A DNA stretch of 64,000 bases from Brachionus plicatilis (GCA_010279815.1 QEOQ01000688.1:700221-764220); one strand, 5' to 3'; positions 24,101-30,905 are shown, counted from the stretch's first letter. Translations and numbers: made by a program. The notes: a model not told the origin generated them from the sequence alone.

Positions 24101-26231
24101 GCCTTTATGCAAACTATTAATAGATACTACTACATTTGCATCATTCGATCTTAAAAGCACTTTACATTTACAATTAGAATAATATTTGCGACAACGCCAA
24201 ATTGTAATCCCATGTATATCTCTTTCTTTTAATTTATTATACAATTGATTAGCGTGGAGTAGGAAATATTTCCCTTCTTTTTCTGTTGGTATGAGTGAAA
24301 ATTTGGACATTTTTGTTTTTTTTCGAGTATGGTCATTTTTATTAAATACTCATCTTAATGTGCTTAATTAGGCTAATTTAGGTGTTGCTGCAACTAACTG
24401 CAACAAAAATTTAAATCACTTCAAATCAATCAATTATTGCAAGTTAAGAGATGGCATAATTAGGTTAATTAAAGTTGAAATTATTATTATTAGTTGTCAT
24501 TCAACAAGTTTTTTAAAGTTATGTGTTATATTTTTTATTTCCGACTCCTCCCAAATTTGTTGAATCACTACAAAGAAAAAAAAATTGTTGAATTACTATC
24601 AAGTGTGAACAAATTGTGGAATTACCGTGAGCCCCTATAATTTAAAGGATCTTGTAAAGAAGAGGCTTTTTTTTTGAATCATAGTAATGTTCGATGTTTC
24701 CCACGCTTTAGGGATTCAAAAATTAAAAAGTTCTATAATTTCAATTAATGAATTTCTAGGTAAGTTTTTTAAAATTTAATTATGAATTTGGTCAGGTCCT
24801 GATGCCGCTTCATTTTTCAATCTTTTTAAAGCCATAATTAATTCATTTAAGCAAATCACCACTATAAATAGTGATTATTTTTATCAAAAATAGTGATAAT
24901 TTTTAGTGATGTTTTCAATAAAAAATAGTGATGGTTTCTATTAAAAATAGTGATAGTTTAAGTACGGCCCATTTTTTTTCCTCGAATAAAATATGTGACC
25001 AAAAAAACTTGTCAAAATAAAATGACCCCTTGCATGAGCATACTCGACCCTAATCTATTTTGCTTGAAATTTTTGCCAAGGCGACCACGTGGTTGATTTT
25101 TGTGTTATTTTTAGAGACAAGCCACGCTTGAGAAGCTCAAAGTCCGTGACAGCCATGAACAGAGGCCGCGCTGCGGACCCTAAGCTGGTCAAGCAAGTCA
25201 AAGGCTTTTCCATCAAGCAGTCATTCAGAGAGGCCAAGCAGCGCAGTCGCTCGGTCGACACCCGCTTCAAGCCGCTCAGCTTCATCCTCGGCCTCAGCTC
25301 GCCGTCCACAAGCCACACGGTCGACTCCTACCACCTGGAAGCTAGTCAAACTAGCCTAAATCGGAGAAAACTGTTCAAGAAAAAAAAGCCGCCCCTGGAC
25401 GCCAAATTTTTGCACCACCCGCTCAACACTCACCAACAGGGCCACAAGTCCACTCCGTTGGCGCGCAAGTCCTACGCCGCCAAGGCCCAGCCGACCAGCC
25501 TAAAGGAGCTGGAGCGCGCCAACCAGACCAATCTGGACCGTCTCAACCAACTGATGAAAAAACTTGAAGTCGACCTGATCAACGCCCAAATGGAAGTAAT
25601 CGAGGACGACTACCGGAAGACACACTCGGCCAAGTGCAAGCACATATCTTCGTCGGTGTCGTCCTCTTCGTCGACGTCGGGCGTGGTGGCCGGCTCGTCG
25701 TCCTCGTGTGTGTCCGCGTCGCCTATGGTGCGCAAGACGAAGCCGAGCCGGGCCCAGCGCGTCGCCTCCCTCTCCTCCATATCGTCAAGCTACGAGGACT
25801 TGTCGCTAGGCGACGCCAAAAAAATCCTCCGCAGACACACCGTGGCCGGACTGGTCGACCAAGGTGAACAGGAGTGCCGGGCCGACCTGCTCAATTTCGA
25901 GGCGAGAAGAAAACAAAAATTGGCATTGAAATCAAAAAAATTCAGCTCAAAAAGCATTGGCCACTTGGCGTGCCACAGCCACTCGGACAGGCCCGACGGC
26001 CAAGAGAAAGGCCGTGTCAATGGGCAGCAAGTGAAGCAGACGATGCTGAATTTTAGCTCGCCGCTCAGCATTTCGGCGTCCTCTGTGTCCTCTGTGTCCA
26101 CTTCCACTTCGTCGCTGAACAAGATAAATGGACTTGGCCGAGTGGCCGTGAACAATTTGGCCGACGAGGTCGGCTCCATTGGTCTGGCCGTCAGTCAATT
26201 GTCCAGTTGTGTGAACGAATCGCTGCTGTAG
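8729..26231 (+). CDS. RhoGAP protein of the ARHGAP21/23 type (PH + RhoGAP), five exons, 5' end not found
   Basis: Exons 8729-9122, 11688-11992, 17384-19101, 20635-20906 and 25115-26231 join in frame at every junction (leftover bases 2+1, 1+2, 0+0, 2+1) to give about 1268 codons. Order: Ser/Asn-rich disordered region, His/Gln tract, PH domain, RhoGAP domain, Ser-rich basic tail. The PH segment with TKRKNVF and EYLF plus the RhoGAP ending in DWLF match the ARHGAP21/23 family, whose members add an N-terminal PDZ domain and activate GTP hydrolysis by Rho-family GTPases at Golgi and cell junctions. The arginine finger is present. No PDZ is seen, so either the 5' exons lie upstream or this lineage or isoform lacks it. 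The orthology call is from motif recognition. Confidence 0.88.
9123..11687. other. RhoGAP intron 1
   Basis: No coding sequence seen. Contains AAGTC-rich repeat debris (about 9420-9660), a partial copy of the GGCAA...AGTTCATGATCA repeat family near 9823, and a less AT-rich block (10170-10570) whose end (CACCCTATTAACACATAACC) recurs near 55240. Confidence 0.6.
10170..10575. repeat. Dispersed repeat of unknown type
   Basis: The block stands out from its surroundings by lower AT content. Its right part, CCACCCTATTAACACATAAC followed by a CATTACCATA-like stretch, is shared with 55190-55300. Neither copy has recognisable ends or coding sequence, so it is called only as a dispersed repeat. Confidence 0.4.
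11688..11992 (+). CDS. RhoGAP gene exon (Ser/Pro/Gln-rich linker)
   Basis: Lies between a T-rich tract with AAG (acceptor AG 11686-11687) and a consensus GTAAGT donor at 11993. Encodes a Ser/Thr-rich stretch with an acidic TSTDSDIGTSPSG motif and SPPSSPQQPQQSP, typical of the disordered region before the PH domain. Phases match both neighbours. No domain is recognised. Confidence 0.8.
11993..17383. other. RhoGAP intron 2
   Basis: A 5.4 kb intron of extremely AT-rich DNA with no coding frame. The last 0.9 kb is a degenerate tandem array (separate entry) that runs up to the acceptor TTCCATTGCAG at 17373-17383. Confidence 0.7.
16480..17365. repeat. AT-rich degenerate tandem array before the main RhoGAP exon
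   Basis: Units of roughly 40-70 bp are built from GTTAACAATTTATTAAATT followed by A-rich and T-rich runs. They recur many times (for example starting near 16691, 16837, 16949, 17013 and 17166). Copies vary in length and in the core (gttaac, gttatc, cttaca). The array abuts the splice acceptor of the largest exon. Confidence 0.75.
17384..19101 (+). CDS. RhoGAP gene main exon: PH and RhoGAP domains
   Basis: Starts after CATTGCAG and ends before GTAAGT at 19102 in phase 0. Near the start a His/Gln tract (about 17500-17547) precedes a basic linker. The PH domain lies at about 17875-18195 (VKEGVL to LEWIRVMQES) and carries the TKRKNVF signature. The RhoGAP domain is at about 18535-19101. Its arginine finger is in GLYRK (codon 18649-18651), with the conserved SLLKCF-LNELP and NKM segments. 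The usual FGP motif near the end of the domain is FSQ here. The exon is strikingly GC-rich except for a patch at about 18105-18290. Confidence 0.92.
19102..20634. other. RhoGAP intron 3
   Basis: A 1.5 kb intron made mostly of tandem and degenerate repeats containing AAAGGCCAAAAAA. No coding content. It ends in a weak acceptor TTTGAAG at 20634, supported by phase and by the RhoGAP-end DWLF motif in the next exon. Confidence 0.7.
19388..19862. repeat. Minisatellite of about 55 bp in intron 3
   Basis: About nine head-to-tail units begin AAAGGCCAAAAAAGACTTTT (or AAAGACC) and contain AAATAAAATCACTTTTTATT. Starts fall near 19398, 19451, 19506, 19561, 19616, 19724, 19780 and 19834. The three middle units are nearly identical, suggesting recent expansion. 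Degenerate GGCCAAAAAA units continue to about 20280. Confidence 0.8.
20635..20906 (+). CDS. RhoGAP gene exon: end of RhoGAP domain and linker
   Basis: Begins HDWLF, the position of the conserved DWFF that closes the RhoGAP domain of ARHGAP21/23. It continues into a Ser/Asn-rich linker with a possible helical stretch (YSDLLINIIKLLRSRW). The donor is AAG/GTAAAT at 20907. It leaves two bases (AG) that make Arg with the first base of the next exon. An ATG-initiated frame inside this exon is not needed. Confidence 0.85.
21356..21520. repeat. Joined half-copies of two MITE families
   Basis: 21356-21390 matches the left end of the CAGACTTG element at 50654 (CAGACTTGTTTATAAGTCAC). From about 21395 to 21520 the sequence matches the right half of the palindromic ACGTAAA element at 49527-50084, including ACGGTATTTTACGTAAAATA and CTGTTATCAAATG. 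The junction suggests recombination or nested insertion followed by deletion within the outer MULE. Confidence 0.6.
21652..21815 (-). pseudogene. C-terminal AT-hook remnant of MULE transposase
   Basis: The minus-strand frame reads KTIAVNSPNENDPEKRKRGR then PKK, ending at a TAA about 30 codons later. RKRGRPKK is a classic AT-hook, a minor-groove AT-DNA binding motif. The tail resembles KTISIGQKRKRGRPKKQK at 28.5 kb, in a second MULE. No start or catalytic part is present here, so this is a leftover. Confidence 0.6.
22020..22165 (+). mobile_element. Truncated LINE/SINE 3' end, plus orientation
   Basis: A T/A-rich stretch ends in AAGGAGCTTTAGCTCGGTAC followed by an (AAATA)n tail. The same terminus recurs at 40610, 44719 and 58774. 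Just downstream the terminus is repeated inverted (TACCGAGCTAAAGCTCCTT, about 22172-22199), making a hairpin where this copy and the minus-strand LINE meet tail to tail. Confidence 0.65.
22564..23587 (-). pseudogene. LINE reverse transcriptase, downstream part
   Basis: Contains, in order, NYRPISITSWLGKLLERI, QSGFRKHRRTSDNLFF, FLDISKAFDRVWHEGLLFKL, the palm YINDIP and the catalytic FADD box (codons at about 23092-23103). A thumb region with RLNIIKTL follows, and an AIQNTAVRSILKL segment near the C-terminus. These are hallmarks of jockey-like and related non-LTR reverse transcriptases, which copy RNA into a nicked genomic target. The frame is open to its TAA at 22564 but has lost its N-terminal portion. 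No endonuclease domain is seen. Confidence 0.9.
23588..24634. mobile_element. FLYWCH-carrying DNA transposon inserted in the LINE, 9-bp target duplication
   Basis: This 1047-bp insert is flanked by CTATAATTT (23579-23587 and 24635-24643). Its ends form an imperfect inverted repeat (GATTCTATAGTAATTCAACA versus the complement of ...GGAATTACCGTGAGCCC), with a second inverted pair, AATTCAACAATTTTC, just inside. A 9-bp duplication and a FLYWCH protein point to the Mutator-like superfamily. It encodes only a 173-residue FLYWCH protein, no DDE core, so it is non-autonomous. Confidence 0.85.
23789..24310 (-). CDS. FLYWCH-type zinc-finger protein of a non-autonomous MULE
   Basis: A 173-residue intact frame starts at an ATG at 24310. 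A FLYWCH-like finger covers about residues 12-73: the Trp-x-Cys (W38, C40), then C47/C49, then H71 and H73 in HKGHDH. FLYWCH fingers bind DNA and form the N-terminus of many MULE transposases. The remaining 100 residues show no DDE catalytic core or SWIM finger. The frame is undamaged although its LINE host is dead, so either the insertion is young or the frame is conserved. Function beyond likely DNA binding is unknown. Confidence 0.75.
   Translation of the reverse strand: MSKFSLIPTEKEGKYFLLHANQLYNKLKERDIHGITIWRCRKYYSNCKCKVLLRSNDANVVVSINSLHKGHDHVDDAEITMLVARNSAKENIRLEFNMTILSLLLLRPIRCYSMSSMSMYVDTSKLNKYPITLSLKDVHFTPIVPICNYYYIDPPNANHLNFINYSFGDLKLN
24635..24858 (-). pseudogene. LINE reverse transcriptase, upstream part (decayed)
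   Basis: The minus-strand reading gives LKRLKNEAASGPDQIHN, stop, ILKNLPRNSLIEIIELFNF, stop, IPKAWETSNITMIQKK. This is the fingers region that normally precedes NYRPIS. Two in-frame stops and a one-base shift in an A9 run break it. Upstream of 24858 similarity ends at a short AAATAGTGAT-type tandem repeat (24868-24957), marking the truncation. Confidence 0.8.
25115..26231 (+). CDS. RhoGAP gene last exon: Ser-rich basic tail
   Basis: Starts after TTTTTAG (25108-25114) with one base completing an Arg codon, and ends at TAG 26229-26231. The 371-codon tail has basic clusters (RKLFKKKKPP), a predicted helix (ELERANQTNLDRLNQLMKKL) and Ser runs (SSSVSSSSSTSG, SISASSVSSVSTSTSS), with no known domain. 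It is GC-rich like the main exon. ARHGAP21/23 tails are likewise long, Ser-rich and disordered. A nearby AG at 25116 is excluded by phase. Confidence 0.85.
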
Positions 26232-26720
26232 TGGTCCCCGAGATCGTTTGTTGTTGTTGTTGCAGGCAATGGGCACATTTTGGTTTTGGCGTTTCGGTCG
26301 AGTCATTGTACATTTGAATGAGATTTGCCAAAGGTTTGCTTTTTTTATTTTCAGTTGAGAATTATTTAAATGTTTAAATGTAAATTGGATCGGATGGGAC
26401 ACCAAGTTTAAAATTTGTGAATTCACAGGCTGTTTAGCAAAAAATGTCAATGTCCATAATTTTTTGTTGTTGTTGCCAAACTGAGAAAAGCTTTATTGTG
26501 TTGTTTTCTGTTTCTATTACTATTATTATTATTATTGATGATTTTATTTTTTTTTTTTGTTTTTTTTTTGTTTCTTTCATTTTTTTTTTCTAGAGAAATT
26601 TTATGGTTTGATCTCTATTGTTTGTGTGGAGATAGCATTTTTTTTTTCAAATTTTGTCTTTGGAGTAAATTTTTTCACAATCAAGAAAATGCAAATAAAA
26701 TTATTTTGAATTTTTTTTGT
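26232..26720 (+). other. RhoGAP 3' UTR with poly(A) signal
   Basis: T-rich untranslated region after the stop. AATAAA at 26694-26699 is a fitting polyadenylation signal, placing the transcript end near 26715-26725, just before the MULE at 26751. Long T tracts and an ATT repeat (about 26517-26535) give spurious open frames. Confidence 0.6.
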
Positions 26721-26769
26721 TTCGTCTTTTTTTCACTCGGATATTTTAAAGGGAATATTGGGTCAGCAC

Positions 26770-27715
26770 CAGGGATGTGCATTAAGTATTAAGTACTTAA
26801 GTAAGATCGAATTTACTTAAGTATTTAAAAATACTTAACTTTTTGATTAACATTCATGATTTCAGATTTTTTTTTATTTCATTTGTTTATGATTGCAATT
26901 AAAAAAATTTTATTTCACACACCAATTAAACATAATTTTTTATGCAGTATTATTTATTTGTTAAATAGAGAACAATAAAGCTTGAAGAAGACTCTCCTTC
27001 GTTTAACTTGTTGTATTAAATCAAAAACACAGTGCTTTGAAATTTAACCGCTATAAAAAAAATTCTCTCAGCGCTTTTTTTTTTACAAACAAAAAGTCCG
27101 CTATTGAAAGACCATGGGAAAATTTTACAGCTACTTGTAAACACTGTGAAAAAACGGTTAGAGGCTCAATTAAAGTAACAACTAATTTCACAAACCATAT
27201 CAAAGACAAATGCAAAACCGCAAAGAAATCTACACCATTGTATAAGCAACCAACTTTGAGTGATTGCCTCAAAGTTGAACCCCAAAAATGGAGCAAAACT
27301 AGCAAGGCTCAAAAAGAATGCGAAGATTTAATGGTTTCAACATTTGCCTTATGTTTGCTTCCTCTTAGCATACTTGATATGGGTCCGTTCAAGGATCTAA
27401 TTCATAAAATAAACCCACAATTTAATCATGTTTCAAGAACAGTTGCTACTCGTCGTTTACTTCCTAATTTAGTCAAAGTAACTAAAGAAAAATTGTTAGA
27501 TTTATTAAAAAACTGTGACTCAGCTTGTTTATTACTTGACCTATGGACTGATATTTTATTGAAAAAAATTTAAGTACTTAAGTATCCTGATAAATACTTA
27601 AGTATTTACTTAAAAAAAATTGAAAAATGGACTTAAGTTTAAGTATTTACTTAAAAATATGGTCCATTTACTTAAGTATTGAAAATACGATTTAAGTACT
27701 TAATGCACATCCCTG
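26770..27715 (+). mobile_element. Internally deleted hAT element with 8-bp target duplication
   Basis: Terminal inverted repeats CAGGGATGTGCATTAAGTA (26770) and TACTTAATGCACATCCCTG (ending 27715) are bracketed by GTCAGCAC on both sides (26762-26769 and 27716-27723), the 8-bp signature of hAT transposons. Sub-terminal ACTTAAGTA motifs recur at both ends. Only the N-terminal part of a BED-finger transposase remains, so the copy is non-autonomous. It sits 19 bp inside the left end of the MULE. Confidence 0.93.
27037..27573 (+). pseudogene. hAT transposase N-terminal fragment (BED zinc finger)
   Basis: The frame (no in-frame ATG at its start; the first codon is TTG) encodes WENFTATCKHCEKTVRG... 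NFTNHIKDKC. This is a BED-type finger with Cys-x2-Cys and His, the last ligand being Cys instead of the usual His. It is followed by the hAT-typical start of the catalytic domain (SACLLLDLWTD) and stops where internal sequence has been deleted to the 3' inverted repeat. About 178 codons remain of an expected 600 or more. Confidence 0.85.
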
Positions 27716-28267
27716 GTCAGCACACACTCAAGTATGACCAACACACATTCAATTCCTGATGAGCACACAACATGAAAAACACGCATCTGATGTGTGTTGT
27801 TAAGTTAAAAGAAAAATTTAGATTGAAAAAACAAAAATTATTATCGAAGACAATTAACTGAACTACACACACAGTGAATGTGGTGATCAAGCAAAAAATA
27901 AATTAAGTTTTGATTTAAAATTTTATTTTTATCGAAGCAAAAGTATTTTATTGTAAATTTATAGAAAAATTTGAAATGTTTTTATTTATTTAAGGCTTTA
28001 CTTGCATGTGGGACACGTCCCCTTTAAGTTTTAAAAAGTCTTATATTTTTTGGGGGTGACAAATTAAATTTTTTTAAGATAAAAAAATAACTAAAAGTGG
28101 TGACTAATTTGATTTGTTTTAGCTGACTATAAAAAATTAATTATTCTGACAAAAAAACTAAACGACTGACAAATTTATATATTGAGAAGACTTTTTTATA
28201 ATTTTTCACTGATAAAATAAAACCTTATTTGTAGACAAAAAAAAACTAATTTTAGTGACGAAAATAT

Positions 28268-28622
28268 TTATTTAAATGACAAAATATAAAAAAAAATAAA
28301 AAAATATAAACGATTAATTTTTTTAAATTTTTTTCCCTGAGTTGTTGATTTCTTTGGTCTTCCTCGTTTTCTTGGTAAATCCACTGTAGCTTGTACTGTA
28401 GCTTCAGCAACATATTCTTTCTCAATGACTGAATCGCTAGGAGGCTCTTGTTCGACTATTGCTTGCTCGGGATTGGATTCATTTTCTGAACTGCTCAAAT
28501 CACAATCATTTGGATAAAACAAAGCTGCTTTTTGTTTTTTTGGTCTGCCTCTTTTGCGTTTCTGACCGATTGAAATTGTTTTAGCTTCTTCTGGGATAAT
28601 GCAAAGCTTGTAACCTTTTAAT
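28268..28622 (-). pseudogene. MULE transposase last exon with two AT-hooks
   Basis: From an acceptor-like TTTAAAG (28623 side) the minus frame reads LKGYKLCIIPEEAKTISIGQ, then KRKRGRPKKQK (first AT-hook). It continues through an acidic stretch (SSSENESNPEQAIVEQEPPS) to PRKRGRPKKSTT (second AT-hook) and a stop. The order SWIM finger then AT-hook tail matches the neighbouring exon. AT-hooks bind AT-rich minor groove. The phase with the SWIM exon donor does not fit exactly, consistent with decay. Confidence 0.65.
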
Positions 28623-28690
28623 CTTTAAAAAAATTATTAAATAAAAGATGAAAATATTAAGATATATAGAAGGAATAGCCAATAGAAGAA

Positions 28691-28922
28691 TTTTTGATAT
28701 TATTTTCTGAAAATGAATTTAAGCAAGGAAAAGAATAGTCTAAGATTGATTCGACTAAAGATTTATATAAATTTCCTAGTGTGTTTTGATTGAGACCCCA
28801 CTTTTTGTTTGACAATATCTTAATAATATTTAGTCTTATATTGCAGCGTTCTTTAATTTCGTCTCCCAGTATATTAAAGTTTAACTTAGAATCAAATTTA
28901 ATACCAAGAAACTTGATTTTTT
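28691..28922 (-). mobile_element. LINE reverse transcriptase fragment, near-duplicate of 22661-22893
   Basis: About 230 bp align to the minus-strand LINE at 22.66-22.89 kb with roughly 95% identity by eye (for example GAATAGTCTAAGATTGAT and CCAGTATATTAAAGTTTAAC). Both ends are truncated. It lies in the intron between the SWIM and AT-hook exons of the MULE transposase. Confidence 0.85.
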
Positions 28923-29008
28923 GGTATTATATTTTTTGTCAGTAAATTTAGTCTTTTTTGTCAGTAAAATAGGAATTTTTTTGTCAGTTTATTAAAAACA
29001 AACTTACC

Positions 29009-29200
29009 TTTTTTCATTTTTAATGCCAATATATGTGAACAAATCTTCCATTTTAAATAATATTTACAGGAATAAGATTGGTTATTCATGTTTACAAAAT
29101 ATTTTTGATTATAATTATACAATTTAGGCTCAACTCTTTTAAATTCATTAATTTTTAAAAAATATTTTTTTGACAGTTTTTACATAGCTGTAGTAGGTTT
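29009..29200 (-). pseudogene. MULE transposase exon with degenerate SWIM zinc finger
   Basis: The minus frame reads KRVEPKLYNYNQKYFVNMNN, then QSYSCKYYLKWKICSHILALKMKK, ending at a GGTAAG donor at 29008. The pattern C-x-C...C-x-H of SWIM fingers is present except that the second Cys is Tyr. SWIM fingers follow the DDE core in MULE transposases. A foldback insertion (29214-29563) separates it from the preceding core fragment. Confidence 0.75.
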
Positions 29201-29213
29201 TGTGAATTTCAAA

Positions 29214-29563
29214 TACAAATTGAACAAAAACTCTTCATTTTTTGATTTATCAAAATTAAATTAAATGAAAAATACTATAAATAATACTGTAATAAAGTGC
29301 AACATACTTAGTTGCACCTTTTTTACCTAAAATGAAATTTTTATTTTCTTTTTTTTTTGTAAAATCAAATCAATAATCTTAATAAATCATATTGATTCTT
29401 TATTTTTTTGTCATTTTTTACATAAGAAAAATTATTTTAGGTAAAAAAGGTGCAACAAAGTATGTTGCACTATGTTGCAGAATTTTTTATAATATTTTTT
29501 ATTAACTTTAATTTTAATTTATTAAAAAATGAAGAATTTTTGTTCAATTTGTATTTGAAATTC
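29214..29563. mobile_element. Foldback (palindromic) element inside MULE transposase
   Basis: GAATTTCAAATACAAATTGA at 29214 is repeated inverted at the right end (29563). Inner arms pair GTGCAACATACTTAGTTGCA (29298) with the inverse GTGCAACAAAGTATGTTGCA (29450). Total 350 bp, arms about 150 bp. It interrupts the transposase reading between NVTKAV and the SWIM exon. No target duplication was recognised. Confidence 0.75.
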
Positions 29564-29765
29564 ATAATACCGCTTTAGTAACATTTGGCACATAACTAAA
29601 TTCGTCAAGATTAATTGAATAGTATTTGGTCAGATCTCGGAAACGATCTAAAAATTTAAATATGCTAAACTTTCTTCTATTTGTAAAATCGCGTTTTATT
29701 GACTGATTAAATGACTCAATAATAATTAATACTTTTTCTTTTTCTGAGAATTCTATTGATTTTTA
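29564..29765 (-). pseudogene. MULE transposase fragment downstream of the DDE core
   Basis: The minus frame reads VLIIIESFNQSIKRDFTNRR, continuing KFSIFKFLDRFRDLTKYYSI. The E-S-x-N...IKR-x-FT-x-R pattern is what follows the catalytic core of MULE transposases. The upstream core is missing; the sequence is cut by the MITE at 29812. It is on the same strand as the SWIM and AT-hook pieces, so they are one dismembered gene. Confidence 0.7.
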
Positions 29766-29811
29766 AATTTTTTTAAAACACAATTGATATTATTTTTATA
29801 AATATTAAAAA

Positions 29812-30312
29812 GGGGAACGGACATAATCTCGAAGAAAAAAAATCTCGAAAAGTGAAAATCTCGAAAGGTGAAAATCTCGAAAAGTTAATTAGTCGTTAAT
29901 CTCGAATAAAAAAATCTCGAATAAAAAAATCTCGAATGAAAAAATCTCGAAAAAAAAAAAACTTATCAATTAATTTTTAATGCTTCACACATCCCATCAA
30001 TGAATAAATCAATCCGATCTTTTTGATAATTAGTGACTAGTTGTTTGATACATCTATCCTTTTTTTTAGTAAAGTAAAGTAAGTGTTTTTAAAAACAAAT
30101 ATTACAACTTTATTAGAGATTAATAGACAATATTTCAAATTATTATTTTCGAGATTTTTCAAATTATAATTTTCGAGATTTAACTTGTCGAGATTTTTGA
30201 CTTTCGAGATTTTTTTTTCGATGTTTTTTTATTTTTATGACATTCGCGATTTTCACTTTTCGAGATTTTCACCTTTCGAGATTTTTTTTTTTCGATATTA
30301 TGTCACACGTCC
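29812..30312. mobile_element. MITE with CTCGAAA subterminal repeats, 8-bp target duplication
   Basis: ATTAAAAA flanks the element (29804-29811 and 30313-30320). Ends are GGGGAACGGACATAAT and ATTATGTCACACGTCC. Each side carries many short AATCTCGAAA units (about ten on the left, and inverted TTTCGAGATT units on the right). No coding capacity. The 8-bp duplication suggests a hAT-like mobiliser. Confidence 0.85.
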
Positions 30313-30814
30313 ATTAAAAACACACACCTAGCGTGTGTTGTTCATTTAATTGTCTTGGATAATAATTTTTGTTTTTTCAATCTAAATTTTTCTTTTAACT
30401 TAACAACACACATCAGATGTGAGTTTTTCATGTTGTGTGCTCATCATACTTGAGTGTGTGGTGGTAAGGGACACCCTATTTTAAAGGGCATGAATTAACT
30501 CATTGTCTAAATGAATTAAAATTATATATGTCGTATTAAACAAGAAAAATGAATTATTTAGCTTAAATAACGAGCGTTTAGCAAAAACGTTAATCATTTT
30601 TTTGATTTTAGTAGAATGATTACTTCTACTGATTTTAGTAGAATAAAGTTTATTTAAGTAAAATCAATTTATTATGTAAAATTTAAGTCAATAAAAACAT
30701 TTGATTAAAGACGAATTAAATTTTGTTTGTACATTTGTTACTCATATTTTTATGACATCGTCAGTTACAATAGACGCTATTTTATAATAAAATAGCATAA
30801 TATTTTATAATATA

Positions 30815-30905
30815 ATAAAATCAAAGATCTGTTTTAATATCTAAGGATAAAATTTTTGAATTGAAATGATATTTTGAATTGATCATCAACTTCAAGATGC
30901 CCTCA
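30815..30905. repeat. Partial copy of GGCATCTTGAAG MITE family
   Basis: AATTGATCATCAACTTCAAG followed by ATGCC and about 70 bp upstream match the right half of the element at 47176-47365. The left end is missing. Confidence 0.6.

Larger units (their letters stand above)
22165..24858 (-). mobile_element. Non-LTR retrotransposon (LINE), 5'-truncated, broken by a DNA transposon
   Basis: Reverse transcriptase sequence runs on the minus strand from about 24858 to 22564, followed by a 3' region ending in AAGGAGCTTTAGCTCGGTA near 22175. The part upstream of 24644 (ASGPDQI, IPKAWETSNITMI) and the part downstream of 23587 (NYRPIS onward) are separated by a 1047-bp insertion. Removing it with one copy of the 9-bp duplication restores the DPLNYRPIS motif in frame. 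A UAA, a UGA and a one-base slip in an A9 run in the upstream part show the copy is dead. Confidence 0.85.
21102..25029. mobile_element. Outer Mutator-like element (MULE), 3.9 kb, with 8-bp target duplication
   Basis: The ends read GGGGTC...TTATTTTGACAA (21102) and TTGTCAAAATAAAATGACCC with a final C (25029), an imperfect inverted repeat of about 30 bp. TTGCATGA stands on both sides (21094-21101 and 25030-25037). Inside, a minus-strand remnant near 21655-21815 encodes an AT-hook tail shared with the MULE at 26751-30476, which is why I call it Mutator-like although 8 bp would also fit hAT. Most of the transposase has been lost or replaced by the nested LINE. Confidence 0.8.
20907..25114. other. 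RhoGAP intron 4, filled by nested transposons
   Basis: Of 4.2 kb, all but about 195 bp at the 5' side and 85 bp at the 3' side is a MULE (21102-25029) that carries a broken LINE, which in turn carries a FLYWCH element. The intron therefore appears to have been short before the insertions. Confidence 0.85.
26751..30476. mobile_element. MULE with long terminal inverted repeats and 9-bp target duplication, multiply disrupted
   Basis: TATTTTAAA flanks the element (26742-26750 and 30477-30485). The ends are GGG...CACACACTCAAGTATGA and its inverse, and about 140 bp of inverted repeat follows (27718-27866 against 30325-30460, for example ACAACATGAAAAACNCNCAT and TCTGATGTGTGTTGTTAAGT). Long terminal repeats plus 9-bp duplication are typical of Mutator-like elements. 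Minus-strand transposase pieces are at 29564-29765, 29009-29200 and 28268-28622. Insertions within it: hAT (26770), LINE fragment (28691), foldback (29214), MITE (29812). Confidence 0.88.

Noticed and set aside
25634..26450. Other-strand and shifted frames over the last RhoGAP exon
   Set aside because: Shadows of the GC-rich Ser-rich tail.
26496..26792. 98-codon hydrophobic frame after the RhoGAP stop
   Set aside because: T-rich 3' UTR translates to Phe/Leu runs; it also crosses the MULE and hAT insertion boundaries.
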